A stretch of 64,000 nt of DNA from Avichristensenella sp031550535 (GTDB lineage Bacteria; Bacillota; Clostridia; Christensenellales; Aristaeellaceae). Positions 1 to 7,231 of this stretch are shown one piece after another. Numbering within the stretch: position 1 is the first letter of the stretch; the number at the start of each line of letters is the position of its first letter. The notes below the pieces were generated by a model that saw only the letters and a program-made list of their open reading frames with translations, was not told the DNA's origin and searched no databases. Position numbers and translations under genes: made by a program. The DNA is taken from assembly GCA_031550535.1 (NCBI GenBank), contig JAVBOM010000043.1, positions 6,557 through 70,556 on the forward strand, written 5' to 3'.

Positions 1-640
1 CCTCGGCGTCCACGGTGAACGTGATGCCCCATGTGCGGGAGGCTTCGTCGCGCTCTTCACGGGATAGCGCCCGTGGGGTTATTGCGGAAGACCCATGGAT
101 ATACCACCCCGTTTCCTCCTGTAGCCATGCCCGCAAGGAGATGGGGTCCGTGCCCGAGGGTGTGGTGAACGCATAGCACCATTGTGCGCTGTCCGGGTTC
201 TCCATTCGTTTCACCAGCCGCCATTGCGCGAGCGTGAAGCCGAAGTTGTTATACCCCGATCCGACGCCCGCGTAGGAGTTGCTATATACAATCTGATCGC
301 CCAGATAGGCGTACACGTGATGGGTCGTTCTTTCGTCGCAGCATATATTGTTACAGTCCACCCACTTATAGGAGGACAGGTAGCGTGAAATCTCGTCCGC
401 GTCCTCTGTCATGACGCAGGGATATGCGGGCGGATTGTTGCCATACATGAATTCGTAAGCAATCAGCCTGTCGACCTTTTTGTCCAGCTTGTAATAATCT
501 ACATTGGAATCCGGCGTTAATACTGCTAGCACAAGAATCCCCAGGCAGACCAACAGCACTATGCTCAGCGGCAAGCACCCCAAGTTTGGCTCCAGCGAGG
601 CGCTTGTCTTGTTTTTATCGTTCCTATAGGTTTTCCGCAT
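1..640 (-). CDS. Membrane-anchored protein of unknown function (partial, C-terminus outside window)
   Basis: An uninterrupted minus-strand frame runs from an ATG at 640 to the window edge, so at least 213 residues are present and the stop is missing. The N-terminus is basic (MRKTYRNDKNK) and is followed by one hydrophobic segment at about residues 22-40 (LPLSIVLLVCLGILVLAVL), so the product is probably a single-pass protein with an extracytoplasmic C-terminal region. The remainder has Cys, Trp and Tyr but no family I recognise. GGAGG lies about 10 nt upstream of the ATG. It is divergent from the pyrophosphatase gene. Confidence 0.6.
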   Translation of the reverse strand, partial: MRKTYRNDKNKTSASLEPNLGCLPLSIVLLVCLGILVLAVLTPDSNVDYYKLDKKVDRLIAYEFMYGNNPPAYPCVMTEDADEISRYLSSYKWVDCNNICCDERTTHHVYAYLGDQIVYSNSYAGVGSGYNNFGFTLAQWRLVKRMENPDSAQWCYAFTTPSGTDPISLRAWLQEETGWYIHGSSAITPRALSREERDEASRTWGITFTVDAE

Positions 641-693
641 CGTCTCGCGCCCTCCGTTTTCTCAGGCCCCCGGCTTCCGGCATAATAATCATC

Positions 694-727
694 GGAATTC
701 CGCCGAAAGAGGGGGGAATTCCGCCGA
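694..727. repeat. Direct repeat of a 13-bp GGAATTCCGCCGA unit upstream of ppa
   Basis: GGAATTCCGCCGA occurs at 694-706 and again at 715-727, in the divergent intergenic region between the partial membrane protein and ppa. The first copy includes the palindrome CGGAATTCCG. It could be a regulator site or the remnant of a dispersed repeat; nothing decides between these. Confidence 0.4.
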
Positions 728-795
728 TTGCGGCGAATTAGTAGGGTCTTATCCATATGAAATGTGTTACCAACGTGAAAGGGGCCGATCCAGCT

Positions 796-1356
796 ATGAA
801 CATCTGGCATGACATCGCGCAAGAGCGCATCACCCCGTCTGTTTTTTGCGCGGTGGTGGAAATTTCAAAGGGCGGCAAGAACAAGTATGAGCTGGACAAG
901 GAGACGGGCTTCCTGAAGCTGGACCGCGTGCTCTATACCTCCACGCACTACCCGGCCAACTACGGCTTCATCCCCCGCACCTACGCGGACGACAACGACC
1001 CGCTGGATGTCCTGGTGCTGTGCCAGGAGGCGATTCTGCCGCTGACGCTGGTGGACTGTCGGCCCATCGGCGTCATGCGCATGGTGGACGACAAGTCGCG
1101 GGACGAAAAGATCATCGCCGTGCCGGTGAACGACCCCTCCATGGAGGAGTACATGGACATTGACGAATTGCCCATGCACACCGTGGACGAGATGCAGCAC
1201 TTCTTTGAGGTGTACAAGATGCTGGAGCGCAAGGTGACGGTGGTGCGGTCATTCGGCTCGGCCATCGAGGCGGAGCGGCTGATCGCGCGGTCCATCGACG
1301 CGTACAGGGAAAAGTTCGGCGCGGAGGCCGCGAAGGGCGACGAAAGCGCGGAGTGA
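796..1356 (+). CDS. ppa: Inorganic pyrophosphatase, family I
   Basis: Hydrolyses pyrophosphate to phosphate in the cytoplasm, pulling biosynthetic reactions forward. The family I signature is clear: KNKYELDKETG (substrate-binding Lys and Glu), the tyrosine-rich HYPANYGFIP, and the metal-binding acidic run DDNDPLDVLVL at about residues 65-75, followed by an Asp/Lys pair in VDDKSRDEK. Length (186 aa) fits the family. I take the start at MNIWHDI because GAAAGGGG precedes it and the family begins near here; an in-frame ATG at 757 would add 13 unconserved residues. A terminator-like hairpin follows. Confidence 0.93.
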   Translation: MNIWHDIAQERITPSVFCAVVEISKGGKNKYELDKETGFLKLDRVLYTSTHYPANYGFIPRTYADDNDPLDVLVLCQEAILPLTLVDCRPIGVMRMVDDKSRDEKIIAVPVNDPSMEEYMDIDELPMHTVDEMQHFFEVYKMLERKVTVVRSFGSAIEAERLIARSIDAYREKFGAEAAKGDESAE

Positions 1357-1366
1357 TTCCGCGACC

Positions 1367-1424
1367 AACGGGGCCTGCGCCGCGTCCCACCCATGGAGGG
1401 GGCGCGGCACAGGCCCCGTTTGCG
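1367..1424. terminator. Hairpin between convergent genes
   Basis: ACGGGGCCTG at 1369-1378 pairs with CAGGCCCCGT near 1410-1419, with further inner CGCCGCG/CGCGGC pairing. It lies between the end of ppa and the end of the convergent secreted-protein gene. The T tract is short, so termination may be modest. Confidence 0.55.
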
Positions 1425-1436
1425 TTCCGCGCCGGA

Positions 1437-2255
1437 TCAGCCGTTGCTGTAGAAAAACGCCAGCGCCTCCATTGTCTCCTCGTCATACACGACGGCGACC
1501 GGCTGGCGCTCCGTCAAGTACCCCGTGTGCAGCGTGTACGGCGTCAGCGTGAACGTAAGGCGCTCGTCCGTGGGGTACTCGCTGTTTGGGCCGAAGTATG
1601 CCCACGGTTCCAGTGGGCAGATGGTCACGGCGCCCTCCGTATACTCTGTAATCGCGCCGAACGCGAATGGCACGACCGTTGCCTGCTCCGCGCGTAGGCG
1701 CGAGCCCACCTGAGAGCCCTCCGCCGGATACGGCCGATACCGCACGGCGGCCGCAACGGCTGACGCCGACACCAGCGCGCCCACGGGGATACCCTCCGGG
1801 AACTCCACATTTATGGTGTCATACCCGGATATATAGAGGCGCATCGTGTTTTTCGGCGCGTTCGGCTGCATGTGTTCATAGGCCAGGGCGTAGTGCACCA
1901 TGTCCAGGATGCGCTCCGTGTGCTCCGCGACCGTGTCCAGGTCCTCCGGGATGCCGTCCGTCACCAGGACGATGCGCGCGTTCAGGTTCAGTCCATTGAT
2001 GCCGTAATACGACACCTCGGTGTAGTTGAGCATAAACGTCCGGTCACTGCCGTCCAGCGCGCGGCAGGTGAAGGTGTTCCCGTCGGCCCGGGTGATGACG
2101 GCGGGCAGCTCGTTTTCCGCAAACGTCAGGCCGGTGGGGACGATTGTGCCCGTGTCGGCCGGCGCGGGGCTGGAAGACGGGTCTTTCACTACGGCGGGCA
2201 GGGACGAAAGGCTCAACGCGAGCAGTAGCGCGCAGAGCAGGGCTGTCATCTTCAT
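1437..2255 (-). CDS. Secreted protein with a C-terminal domain shared with the M56 protein of this window
   Basis: A 272-residue exported protein. The first ~22 residues form a Sec signal peptide (MKMTALLCALLLALSLSSL). The start at 2255 is supported by GGAGGAT a few bases upstream; longer in-frame starts run through a family I repeat and are rejected. The final ~45 residues (LTFTLTP, then VAVVYDEETMEALAFF) resemble the end of the M56 protease at 25641-27170 (LTFTLTP, then VVLYDDQNVALWIQ), so both seem to carry the same small C-terminal beta-rich module. No enzymatic motif is visible and function is unknown. Confidence 0.7.
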   Translation of the reverse strand: MKMTALLCALLLALSLSSLPAVVKDPSSSPAPADTGTIVPTGLTFAENELPAVITRADGNTFTCRALDGSDRTFMLNYTEVSYYGINGLNLNARIVLVTDGIPEDLDTVAEHTERILDMVHYALAYEHMQPNAPKNTMRLYISGYDTINVEFPEGIPVGALVSASAVAAAVRYRPYPAEGSQVGSRLRAEQATVVPFAFGAITEYTEGAVTICPLEPWAYFGPNSEYPTDERLTFTLTPYTLHTGYLTERQPVAVVYDEETMEALAFFYSNG

Positions 2256-2371
2256 ACAGTATCCTCCGTTTCCAGATGTTTCCAGCAAACTTCCAAACAA
2301 TTGACGGTTTGACAGCGCAATATCGTGCGCTTGCCGTGTGCGTTTCCATTTCCGGCTGTGATTGCCTCGAT

Positions 2372-2434
2372 GATGGCGGCGCTGATTCGAAGAATCGGGC
2401 GCCATAAGGGGATTCCGCCAGGAATCCCTTCCTA
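2372..2434 (+). repeat. Family I double-hairpin repeat, copy 1
   Basis: Forward orientation (GGCGGCGCTGATT first). Contains GATTCGAAGAATC and GATTCCGCCAGGAATC palindromes. Intergenic, between the divergent secreted-protein and ceramidase-like genes. The CCATAA stop triplet is intact. Confidence 0.9.
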
Positions 2435-2475
2435 CGTCTGTTGCTTTTGGCGCCCGGTTTCGGTATGCTTGGCTT

Positions 2476-3717
2476 ATGAACAACAGAGTGGACATCTGCA
2501 AAGCCGCCTTTTCGCAGGCGGACATCACCCCGGATTTCCCCGTGGAGCTGATTGGCTGTTATCGCGAGGATAACACGGCGCGGGGCGTCCTGCACCCACT
2601 GTGCGCGCAGGTGTTGCTGCTGGAGCGCCGGGGCGGGCGCCATTGCCTGATCGCCGTGGACAGCCTGGGCCTCACGCCCGCGCTATGCGATGGGCTGCGG
2701 TCCGTCGCGGCGGAGATTCTGGGCACGGACACCGCCCACGTGATGGTGAACTTCTCGCACACGCATTCCGCGCCCGCGCCGCTGTCGCCCGTGAACGGGC
2801 AGCGGTACTACGCGCTGCTGCGCGAACGGGTGGCTGTTTGCGTGCGGGAGGCCGTGGCCGCGCTTTCGCCGTGCCTGGCCGGGTGGTGTGTCGGGGAGGC
2901 GAATATCGCCGACAACCGCCGCGAGGGCTGCACCGCTGTGGATAACCGCCTGGGCGCGCTGCAAATCGTGCATGCCGAAACGCGGCAGCCCATCGCGGTG
3001 CTGCTACGGGTGTGCGCACATGCCAATGTCCTGATGACCGGCAGCAACGGCATATCCAGCGATTATTTTGGCCCGGCGCGCGAAAAGCTCTCCGCGCATT
3101 TCGGCTGCCCGGTCATGCTCGCGCAGGGCGCGGCGGGCAATTTGAAGCCCGTGGGCGTGGACAAGATACGCGGCGGCGATCTATCGGACATCGACCGCGT
3201 GTCCGATCTTCTTGCACAATCCGCCGCGAGCCTGCGCTTTGAACCCAAGGAAATCATGCGCCTTACGATGTGGGAGCGGGAGATCGATCTATGCGCCGAT
3301 GTGCCCACAGCGGAGGAAGCGGCGCGCGTCGCGGCGGCGTCCGGCATGGACGCTACGGCCTGGCTCGCGGAATGTGCACGCCTGCGGGACGCGGGCATCA
3401 CGTGCCAGACGCAGCGCGGGAGCATCCATTTTTTGTGCGTGAACGAGGGCTGCCTGTGCGGCGTGCCGGACGAGATTTTCTGCGAGCTCGCGCTCACCGC
3501 CGCCGGACAAGCCGCGTCGCCCTTGCTGCTGAACGGGTACACGAACGGCTGCACCGGCTATCTGCCGCACCGGGCGGAATGGGTGAAGGGCGGCTATGAG
3601 ACGCTGTACAGCTGTTTGACGTATTTCCCCTTTCACGGGCATGTCATGCCGTTCCGGGCGGACACAGCGGAGCGGATCGTTTCCATTGTTGTCCAGGAAT
3701 GGGAAAGCAGCCGGTGA
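2476..3717 (+). CDS. Neutral/alkaline ceramidase-like hydrolase (N-terminal domain family)
   Basis: 413 residues resembling the N-terminal zinc-hydrolase domain of non-lysosomal neutral ceramidases: ADITPDFPVELIGCY near the start, then a Rossmann-like block ending in the metal-site motif NFSHTHSAP (residues 91-99), CAHANVL (about 183) and AQGAAGNLKP (about 218). The C-terminal Ig-like domain of true ceramidases is absent, which is common in bacterial paralogues of unknown substrate. There is no signal peptide, so it is probably cytoplasmic and acts on an amide or ester rather than on host ceramide. Shine-Dalgarno is weak; the start is uncertain by a few codons. Confidence 0.72.
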   Translation: MNNRVDICKAAFSQADITPDFPVELIGCYREDNTARGVLHPLCAQVLLLERRGGRHCLIAVDSLGLTPALCDGLRSVAAEILGTDTAHVMVNFSHTHSAPAPLSPVNGQRYYALLRERVAVCVREAVAALSPCLAGWCVGEANIADNRREGCTAVDNRLGALQIVHAETRQPIAVLLRVCAHANVLMTGSNGISSDYFGPAREKLSAHFGCPVMLAQGAAGNLKPVGVDKIRGGDLSDIDRVSDLLAQSAASLRFEPKEIMRLTMWEREIDLCADVPTAEEAARVAAASGMDATAWLAECARLRDAGITCQTQRGSIHFLCVNEGCLCGVPDEIFCELALTAAGQAASPLLLNGYTNGCTGYLPHRAEWVKGGYETLYSCLTYFPFHGHVMPFRADTAERIVSIVVQEWESSR

Positions 3718-3797
3718 ACTCTTGTTCACTCTCCCCTTGAAACCGTATCAATATTGTAAAGCGACAGGAAAGTTTTCGCTTGTGAGCCGCACGCGCC

Positions 3798-3826
3798 TTG
3801 ACGCTCGCCCATCGAGTTGTTATCAT
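3798..3826 (+). promoter_or_regulatory. Sigma-A promoter of the 5'-nucleotidase gene
   Basis: TTGACG at 3798-3803, 17-bp spacer, TATCAT at 3821-3826. A family I repeat starts 9 bases after the -10 box, so it would form the very 5' end of the transcript. Confidence 0.65.
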
Positions 3827-3834
3827 ATACAGGG

Positions 3835-3888
3835 AAGGGATTTCTTGCGAAATCCCCCTGTGCTCGGAATCTTCGGTTCCTCGCCTCT
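3835..3888 (-). repeat. Family I repeat, copy 2 (subtype B second hairpin)
   Basis: First hairpin GGGATTTCTTGCGAAATCCC is standard; the second module is GGAATCTTCGGTTCC followed by TCGCCTC instead of the usual GGCGCCCGATT...GCCGCC. The same variant occurs at 43271-43330. Located in the 5' leader of the 5'-nucleotidase gene. Confidence 0.8.
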
Positions 3889-3967
3889 ATCTATGTGGGC
3901 GCACGGGGCATCTACCCCACACCGTGCCCACAGGACGGATCACGATTGGAAAGGGCGGTAATTCTTC

Positions 3968-5578
3968 ATGGCAAGGAAAGGTCTGCTGGCTCTTCTACTC
4001 GCGCTACTGATGGCGCTCGGCATGCTCGTACCCGCGATGGCGGAGGAGGCCGGGCAAGTCAACCTGGCGGGCTCGCTCGTCATTCTGCACACCAACGATA
4101 TCCACGGCCGCGCGCTGGCCGATACCTCCACGGGGGCGCTCGGCTACGCGGCCATCGCGAAGCTGAAAGAGGATTTGACGGCGGCGGGCGCGTCCGTGCT
4201 GCTGCTGGACGACGGCGACGCCTCCCAGGGCACGCCGATTGTCAACATGAGCTACGGCAAGAGCGCCATGGAATTCATGAACGCCGCGGGCTACGACGCG
4301 ATGGCGCCCGGCAACCATGAGTTCGACTGGGGTCTGGACAACCTCCTGCAGATTCGCGAGGTGGCCGAATTCCCGATGCTGGCCGCGAACATCACGGACA
4401 AGGTCAGCGGCGAACTGGTCTTTGAAGCCAACAAGATCTTTGAAATGCCAAACGGCATGAAGGTCGGCGTGTTCGGCCTGGATACGCCGGAGACGATGAC
4501 CAAGACCCACCCGGACAAGGTCAAGGGCATCACATTCGCGCAGGGCGAGGAGCTGTACGCGTGCGCGCAGGCGCAGGTGGACGAGCTTACGGCCGCGGGC
4601 TGCGACCTGATCGTGTGCCTGGGCCACCTGGGCGTGGCGGATGAGAGCACGGGCAACCGCTCCACCGACGTGATCGAGAACACGACCGGCATTGATCTGT
4701 TCATCGACGGCCACAGCCACACGGATAACCCCGGCGAGACGGTCGGCGACACGCTGCTGGTCAGCACCGGCTCCTACTGCGCCAAGGTCGGCGTGGTGCT
4801 CTATGACGGCGAGGCGCTCGTCGCCAAGCAGTATGTCAGCCAGAACGCCGACGTGGCCGCCGTGGTGAACGCCACGAACAAAGCGGTTGAGGAAGAACTC
4901 TCCGCCGTGTTCGCCAAGACTGAGGTGGACCTCAACGGCGAGCGTGACCCCGGCGTCCGCACCGAGGAGACGAACCTGGGCGACTTCGCGTGCGACGCGA
5001 TCCTCTGGGCCGCGCAGCAGGCGATGGGCGACGACGTTGTCGCGGCCGTGACCAACGGCGGCGGCATCCGCGCGTCCATCAAGGCGGGCGACATCACCAT
5101 GAAGGACATGAAGACCGTCTTCCCGTTCGGCAACGAAGTGTCCACCCTCACCGTCACCGGCGCGGAGCTGCTGGAGGCGCTGGAGGCCGCGACCTGCACC
5201 ACCCCGGACGCCATCGGCGCGTTCCCGCAGGTGGCCGGCATTGAATTCACCATCGACACGACCGTGCCGTACGAGCAGGGCGAGCAGTACCCGGATTCCA
5301 CGTATTACAAGCCCGCCAAGCCCGGCAGCCGCGTGACCATCGCCACCGTCGGCGGCCAACCGTTTGACGCCGAGGCGCTGTACACCATCGCGACGAACGA
5401 CTTCACCGCCGCGGGTGGCGATACGTTCTACGCGTTCAAGTACGCCAACCAGACGACCGGCTACAAGACCGGCGTGGCGCTGGAAGACGCGCTGGTGAAC
5501 TATGTCACCGAAATGCTGGACGGCGTGGTCGGCGAGCAGTATGCCGCGCCCCAGGGCCGCATCACGGTGAAGAAGTAA
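3968..5578 (+). CDS. Secreted 5'-nucleotidase / UDP-sugar hydrolase-type metallophosphoesterase
   Basis: A 536-residue exported phosphoesterase that would release phosphate and nucleosides from extracellular nucleotides. Signal peptide at residues 1-25 ending AMA. N-terminal metallophosphatase domain with all metal motifs in order: LHTNDIHGR, LDDGDASQGTP, PGNHEFDWG, LGHLG and DGHSHT. C-terminal 5'-nucleotidase domain with TNGGGIRASI, VFPFGNEV and ATNDFTAAGGDTFYAF. No sortase motif or GPI-like tail, so it may be free or cell-wall retained. Good promoter upstream and terminator downstream make it a single-gene unit. Related to UshA/YfkN; substrate cannot be specified. Confidence 0.9.
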   Translation: MARKGLLALLLALLMALGMLVPAMAEEAGQVNLAGSLVILHTNDIHGRALADTSTGALGYAAIAKLKEDLTAAGASVLLLDDGDASQGTPIVNMSYGKSAMEFMNAAGYDAMAPGNHEFDWGLDNLLQIREVAEFPMLAANITDKVSGELVFEANKIFEMPNGMKVGVFGLDTPETMTKTHPDKVKGITFAQGEELYACAQAQVDELTAAGCDLIVCLGHLGVADESTGNRSTDVIENTTGIDLFIDGHSHTDNPGETVGDTLLVSTGSYCAKVGVVLYDGEALVAKQYVSQNADVAAVVNATNKAVEEELSAVFAKTEVDLNGERDPGVRTEETNLGDFACDAILWAAQQAMGDDVVAAVTNGGGIRASIKAGDITMKDMKTVFPFGNEVSTLTVTGAELLEALEAATCTTPDAIGAFPQVAGIEFTIDTTVPYEQGEQYPDSTYYKPAKPGSRVTIATVGGQPFDAEALYTIATNDFTAAGGDTFYAFKYANQTTGYKTGVALEDALVNYVTEMLDGVVGEQYAAPQGRITVKK

Positions 5579-5617
5579 ACCTCTGTCCCACCGGCGGGAC
5601 GGAACAGTATACATCGC

Positions 5618-5671
5618 AAAAGGGCCACCGCGCGGAGAATCGAATCCGCGCGGCGGCCCTTGAATATTTCC
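5618..5671 (+). terminator. Rho-independent terminator after the 5'-nucleotidase gene
   Basis: AAAGGGCC/GGCCCTT plus CCGCGCGGA/TCCGCGCGG stem with loop GAATCGAA, followed by a T-rich stretch (TGAATATTTCCTT). Confidence 0.85.
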
Positions 5672-5732
5672 TTCGTTTTGCGCGCCCATCCCCTTCTTCC
5701 CTTTTTCCCCGGGATGTGCTATACTCCCGTGA

Positions 5733-5790
5733 AAGGGATTTCTTGCGAAATCCCCTTATGGCGCCGATTTTTACAATTTGCGCCGCCATT
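5733..5790 (-). repeat. Family I repeat, copy 3
   Basis: Standard A-type in reverse orientation, with GGGATTTCTTGCGAAATCCC and GCGCCGATTTTTACAATTTGCGCCGCC. It begins about 9 bases after a TATACT box at 5719-5724 (the -35 is weak), so it lies at the start of the CorC-Tex leader. The stop triplet (reverse of TTATGG) is intact. Confidence 0.9.
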
Positions 5791-5836
5791 TGGATAAAGT
5801 GCCATCCGGCACATAGCAACAAGGAGGAATAGGGTT

Positions 5837-7231
5837 TTGCCAGCCGACGCATCCGACCCTTCGATATGGGGCAGTTTGCTGTTGCAGTTCGTGCTCATTC
5901 TTATCAACGCGTTCTTTGCCGCGACAGAGATCGCGGTCATCACCCTGAACGAAAACAAGCTAAAGCGCCAAGCGGATAGCGGCGACAAGAAGGCGGGGTA
6001 CATGCTGCACATGGTGCAGTCGCCGTCGCAGTTTTTGTCCACCATTCAGATTGGCATCACGCTGGCCGGCTTCCTCGCCAGCGCCTTTGCGGCGAATAAC
6101 TTTGCCGGGGCGCTTGCAGACGTGCTGACCGGGTGGGGTGTCACGTTCCTATCGCGCAGCGCGCTGGAGAACCTCTGCGTCATCCTCATCACGCTCATCC
6201 TCTCGTATTTCACCCTAGTCTTTGGCGAGCTCGCGCCCAAGCGCATCGCGATGCAGTATTCCTACAAGGTGGCGCGCTACGCGTCCGGCGTCATCCGGCT
6301 GCTTGCGACATTCATGAAGCCTGTGGTGTGGCTCCTGTCCACATCCACCAACCTGGTGCTCCGTCTGTTCGGCATCAACACCGAAAACAGCGCGGAGGAG
6401 GTCACCGAGGAAGGCATCCGCATGATGGTGGACATCGGCGAGGAAAAGGGCGTCATCGAGGCCGAGGAAGCCGAATTGATCGAGAACATTTTCGAATTCA
6501 ACAACCAGACGGCCGAGGAAGTGATGGTGCACCGGACCGACGTATCGGCACTGTCCATCGCGGATACGGACGAGGACATCTTAAACACGATCCGCGAAAC
6601 GGGCTTCTCCCGCTTCCCGGTGTACGACGAGGACATCGACGACATCGTGGGCACGCTGAACACGCGCGACTATCTGCTGAACGCCCAGGACGCGCAGCCA
6701 AAGCCGCTGCGTGAATTGGTGCGCCCGGCATACTTTGTGCCGGAAACCGTGCACGCGGACGCGCTGTTCCGCGACATGCAGAAGCGCAAGACCCACATCG
6801 CCGTGGTCGTGGACGAATACGGCGGCACCAGCGGCATTGTGACCATGGAGGACCTGCTGGAACAGATCGTCGGCGATATCTACGACGAGTTTGACCCCCA
6901 GCAGGAGCAGGAGGTCACGCAGATCGGCGAAAACCTCTGGCGTGTCAGCGGCAGCGTGGACCTGGAAACCCTGAGCGACGCGCTGGATGTGGATCTGCCG
7001 CTGGATGAGGAATACGACACGCTGGGCGGGCTGGTATACGGCCAGATGACCGCCATCCCCGAGGAGGGCACCACGCCCGAGGTGGAGGCGTTCGGCCTGC
7101 ACATTCAGATCGAGAAAATCGAGGGCCGCCGCGTGGAAACCGCGATCATCTCCAAAATCATCGCGGAAAAAGAAACCAATGATAAGGGCAAGGACATAAG
7201 CAAGGACGCCAAGAAAGAAGAGGACGAATGA
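5837..7231 (+). CDS. CNNM/CorC-family membrane protein (DUF21, CBS pair, CorC_HlyC domain)
   Basis: 464 residues, starting with TTG at 5837 behind a strong AAGGAGGAAT. The DUF21/CNNM transmembrane domain occupies residues 10-190 (FVLILINAFFAATEIAVITLNENKL is split here as FVLILINAFFAATEIA then VITLNENKL; later LILSYFTLVFGELAPKRIA). Two CBS motifs follow (MVHRTDVSAL..., ...THIAVVVDEYGGTSGIVTMEDLLEQIVG), then the C-terminal CorC_HlyC domain. Family members handle Mg2+ or Na+ efflux; old names include haemolysin C. Its stop overlaps the start of tex (ATGA), so the two are translationally coupled. Confidence 0.9.
   Translation: MPADASDPSIWGSLLLQFVLILINAFFAATEIAVITLNENKLKRQADSGDKKAGYMLHMVQSPSQFLSTIQIGITLAGFLASAFAANNFAGALADVLTGWGVTFLSRSALENLCVILITLILSYFTLVFGELAPKRIAMQYSYKVARYASGVIRLLATFMKPVVWLLSTSTNLVLRLFGINTENSAEEVTEEGIRMMVDIGEEKGVIEAEEAELIENIFEFNNQTAEEVMVHRTDVSALSIADTDEDILNTIRETGFSRFPVYDEDIDDIVGTLNTRDYLLNAQDAQPKPLRELVRPAYFVPETVHADALFRDMQKRKTHIAVVVDEYGGTSGIVTMEDLLEQIVGDIYDEFDPQQEQEVTQIGENLWRVSGSVDLETLSDALDVDLPLDEEYDTLGGLVYGQMTAIPEEGTTPEVEAFGLHIQIEKIEGRRVETAIISKIIAEKETNDKGKDISKDAKKEEDE

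Noticed and set aside
2256..2528. N-terminal extension of the secreted protein at 1437-2255
   Set aside because: It would place a translated repeat and a basic stretch before a perfectly good signal peptide that has its own ribosome site.
4004..5689. A 561-codon minus-strand frame
   Set aside because: Antisense to the 5'-nucleotidase gene; no motifs and no ribosome site.
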